This document shows, one piece after another, positions 35,471-36,622 of a stretch of 36,622 bases of DNA. Below the pieces are notes generated by a model. It searched no databases. It saw nothing but the letters and a program-made list of their open reading frames with translations, and had not been told where the DNA came from. The position numbers were made by a program, and so were the translations under genes. This DNA is from a virus: the IMG/VR virus record IMGVR_UViG_3300008258_000016, positions 1 through 36,622 of that record, one strand, 5' to 3'. How positions within the stretch are numbered: the stretch's first letter is position 1; each line of letters begins with the position of its first letter.

Positions 35471-35502
35471 ACCCCTGCCGACGACACACAGCCGGCAGGG
35501 GT
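35471..35502 (+). terminator. Strong hairpin after the exonuclease gene
   Basis: ACCCCTGCCG (35471-35480) pairs perfectly over ten bases with CGGCAGGGGT (35493-35502), loop 12 bases. No T run follows, so it is a weak or factor-dependent terminator, or an RNA stability/attenuation element between the exonuclease and the SSB-like gene. Confidence 0.5.
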
Positions 35503-35562
35503 GTGACACACACAGCGTCCCTTTGTTAGTAACCCAAACCAGTAAGTCCAACCAAAACAACC

Positions 35563-36213
35563 ATGCCCATAAACGTATCAGCCAGTTCAGGCTCCAAGTC
35601 CGATCCGGTTCCCGCAGGAACCCATCATGCAGTGTGCTACGGCGTCGTAGCCGTCGGCACCCAGCCCAGCCAACAGTACACGCCGCGCCCCAAGGTGGTC
35701 GTAGCGTTTGAGATCCCCGGTGAGCGGATCGAAATCAAAGGCAAGGATCTGCCGCGAGGCATCTCCAAGCGGTACACGCTCTCGCTCAACGAGAAGGCAA
35801 GTCTACGCAAAGACCTGCAATCGTGGAGGGGGCGCCCGTTCACGCCAGCAGAGCTTGCCGGCTTCGATGTCAGCAAGCTGATCGGTGCCAACTGCCTCCT
35901 GTCCGTGCTCCATCAGGACCGCGCCGGGGCCACATACGCCAACATCAGCAGCATTTCCGCGCTGCCGAAGTCGATGAAGTCGCTGCCGCCCGAAAACCCC
36001 GCGTTGTACTTCAACATCATCGAAGCAATCGCCAACGCGAAGAAGATGGGCCACAATGACATCAAGTGGCCCGAGGATCTTCCGCCGTGGATCGAGAAGC
36101 TCTGCTGCGAGTCCGAGGAGTACAAAGCGTTCGTCATGGGTACGCCCAACGCCGAGCCGCCCGACGCTCCCGCCGAGGAAGACTTGCAGCCCGCTGAAGA
36201 AGTCCCGTTCTGA
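35563..36213 (+). CDS. SSB-like phage recombination/replication protein
   Basis: A 216-residue protein starting MPINVSASSGSKSDPVPAGT. The series YGVVAVGTQ, KVVVAFEIP.ERIEIKG..LPRGISKRYTLSL followed by KASLRKDLQSWRGRPFTPAE and GATYANISSISALPKSMKSL matches a conserved phage protein in recombination modules. The end (DAPAEEDLQPAEEVPF) is acidic and closes with a -PF tip like the partner-binding tail of bacterial SSBs. It would bind single-stranded DNA with the nearby exonuclease. The family identity is fairly clear; the SSB role is inference from the tail and context. Confidence 0.65.
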   Translation: MPINVSASSGSKSDPVPAGTHHAVCYGVVAVGTQPSQQYTPRPKVVVAFEIPGERIEIKGKDLPRGISKRYTLSLNEKASLRKDLQSWRGRPFTPAELAGFDVSKLIGANCLLSVLHQDRAGATYANISSISALPKSMKSLPPENPALYFNIIEAIANAKKMGHNDIKWPEDLPPWIEKLCCESEEYKAFVMGTPNAEPPDAPAEEDLQPAEEVPF

Positions 36214-36218
36214 TCGCC

Positions 36219-36398
36219 ATGCCAACCAAATCAAGAGTCAACGAGGCAGGCGTCTACACCAAGCCGGGGATGCGTAAGCAGCTCTTTGAGCGCATCAAAG
36301 CCGGTGGTAAGGGTGGCCGGCCAGGGCAATGGTCCGCGAGGAAGGCACAGTTCCTCGCCGCCGAGTACAAGCGGCAGGGAGGAGGGTACAAATCGTGA
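36219..36398 (+). CDS. Small conserved phage/virus protein (59 aa), GGRPGQWSARKAQ type
   Basis: The product starts MPTKSRVNEAGVYTKPGMRK and continues IKAGGKGGRPGQWSARKAQF, ending LAAEYKRQGGGYKS. The KGGKPGQWSARKAQ.LA..YK pattern is found in small proteins of phages and large DNA viruses, perhaps the DUF5872 type; I am recalling that name and cannot confirm it. The stop overlaps the next GTG. Conserved Gly and Trp suggest a fold; function unknown. Confidence 0.7.
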   Translation: MPTKSRVNEAGVYTKPGMRKQLFERIKAGGKGGRPGQWSARKAQFLAAEYKRQGGGYKS

Positions 36399-36622
36399 AG
36401 GCCACCCAGAAGTCCCTCCGCGATTGGACGAACCAGAACTGGCGCACCAGCAGCGGGAAACCGTCGCTGGAGACTGGTGAACGGTATCTACCCGCCGCCG
36501 CTTGGAAGTCGCTCTCTCCCGCAGAGAAGGCGGCGACCAACCGGGCGAAGAAGAAGGGAATGCGGGCGGGCAAGCAGTTCGTCGCCCAGCCCAAGAAGAT
36601 CGCCAATAAGACCGCTAGGTTC
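36395..36622 (+). CDS. Small basic phage protein spanning the circular junction (77 aa)
   Basis: GTG at 36395, (M)KATQKSLRDWTNQNWRTSSG, then KPSLETGERYLPAAAWKSLS and KKKGMRAGKQFVAQPKKIAN, running to the end and, on a circle, through bases 1-68 to TAG after a final R. The complete protein is 77 residues. KSL..W..Q.WRT.SGKPS...GERYLP....SL...E and GKQF..QPKKIA.KTARFR match a widely found small phage/virus protein (perhaps DUF6321 type; name recalled, not checked). It overlaps the preceding gene by four bases. Function unknown; highly basic, probably nucleic-acid associated. Confidence 0.75.
   Translation, partial: MKATQKSLRDWTNQNWRTSSGKPSLETGERYLPAAAWKSLSPAEKAATNRAKKKGMRAGKQFVAQPKKIANKTARF
36561..36622. 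repeat. Terminal overlap, right copy
   Basis: The last 62 bases repeat the first 62 with two differences, both G/T: G at 36581 against T at 21, and T at 36607 against G at 47. The shared region is inside a coding gene. See the left copy and the finding on circularity. Confidence 0.9.

Noticed and set aside
1-36622. Integrase, excisionase, attachment site or CRISPR array
   Set aside because: No tyrosine or serine recombinase motifs and no regular direct-repeat/spacer array were seen; the tandem repeats present are within genes or are short operator-like repeats.

Overview
The window is an essentially complete genome of an uncultured tailed bacteriophage, most likely a podovirus-like (short-tailed) virus. 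It carries a large terminase, portal, scaffold, a major capsid protein resembling the SU10-type/DUF5309 family, tail adaptor and nozzle-like proteins, receptor-binding modules and lysis genes. I see no tape-measure, sheath or baseplate genes, no integrase and no CRISPR. The first 62 and last 62 bases are near-identical, and a short gene reads through the junction, so the map is circular or circularly permuted with about 36,560 unique bases. The host cannot be named from the sequence.

Layout. (1) 36395 through the junction to 1923, rightward: small conserved phage genes, a winged-helix-like protein, a lysozyme-like muramidase, a replication-initiator-like protein, an HTH protein and a RusA-type resolvase split over two frames. 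(2) 1874-24402, one long leftward late operon. Read from its start it encodes the terminase large subunit, portal, scaffold, major capsid protein, head/tail proteins, adaptor, a jelly-roll-rich receptor-binding protein, a nozzle protein with an inserted seven-repeat propeller, tail-fibre-like and virion proteins, then holin-like membrane proteins and a metallophosphoesterase. (3) 24540-26282, a rightward island with a glycosyltransferase and five small proteins. (4) 26248-27425, leftward, a possible terminase small subunit and one unknown. (5) 27662-31046, rightward: small proteins, a truncated sliding-clamp-like protein, a large intergenic structure that may be an origin, an XRE repressor-like protein; then tRNA-Gln(UUG). 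(6) 31260-32568, leftward, four genes including a C1q-like virion protein. (7) 32569-33040, a 470-base gene-free block full of hairpins with a bidirectional terminator and a compact three-way-junction RNA fold ending in nine T. (8) 33041-36622, rightward early/recombination operon: ribbon-helix-helix regulator, cassette-like small genes, a pentapeptide-repeat protein, a PD-(D/E)XK exonuclease and an SSB-like protein.

How the genes work together. The exonuclease, SSB-like protein, initiator-like protein and RusA form a recombination/replication set, but I find no DNA polymerase, primase or helicase; the phage probably recruits host replication, and the clamp-like protein may matter for that. 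Structural genes form a standard packaging, capsid and tail series. The recognition apparatus is strongly modular, with carbohydrate-binding-like jelly rolls and a BNR-type propeller inserted into otherwise conserved tail proteins.

The most interesting signals are the structured block at 32569-33000, the origin-like block at 29141-29500, the domain insertions in the tail proteins, the frame-split resolvase, and the recurring GGAGG...AGCC(A/G)TGAGC gene junctions.
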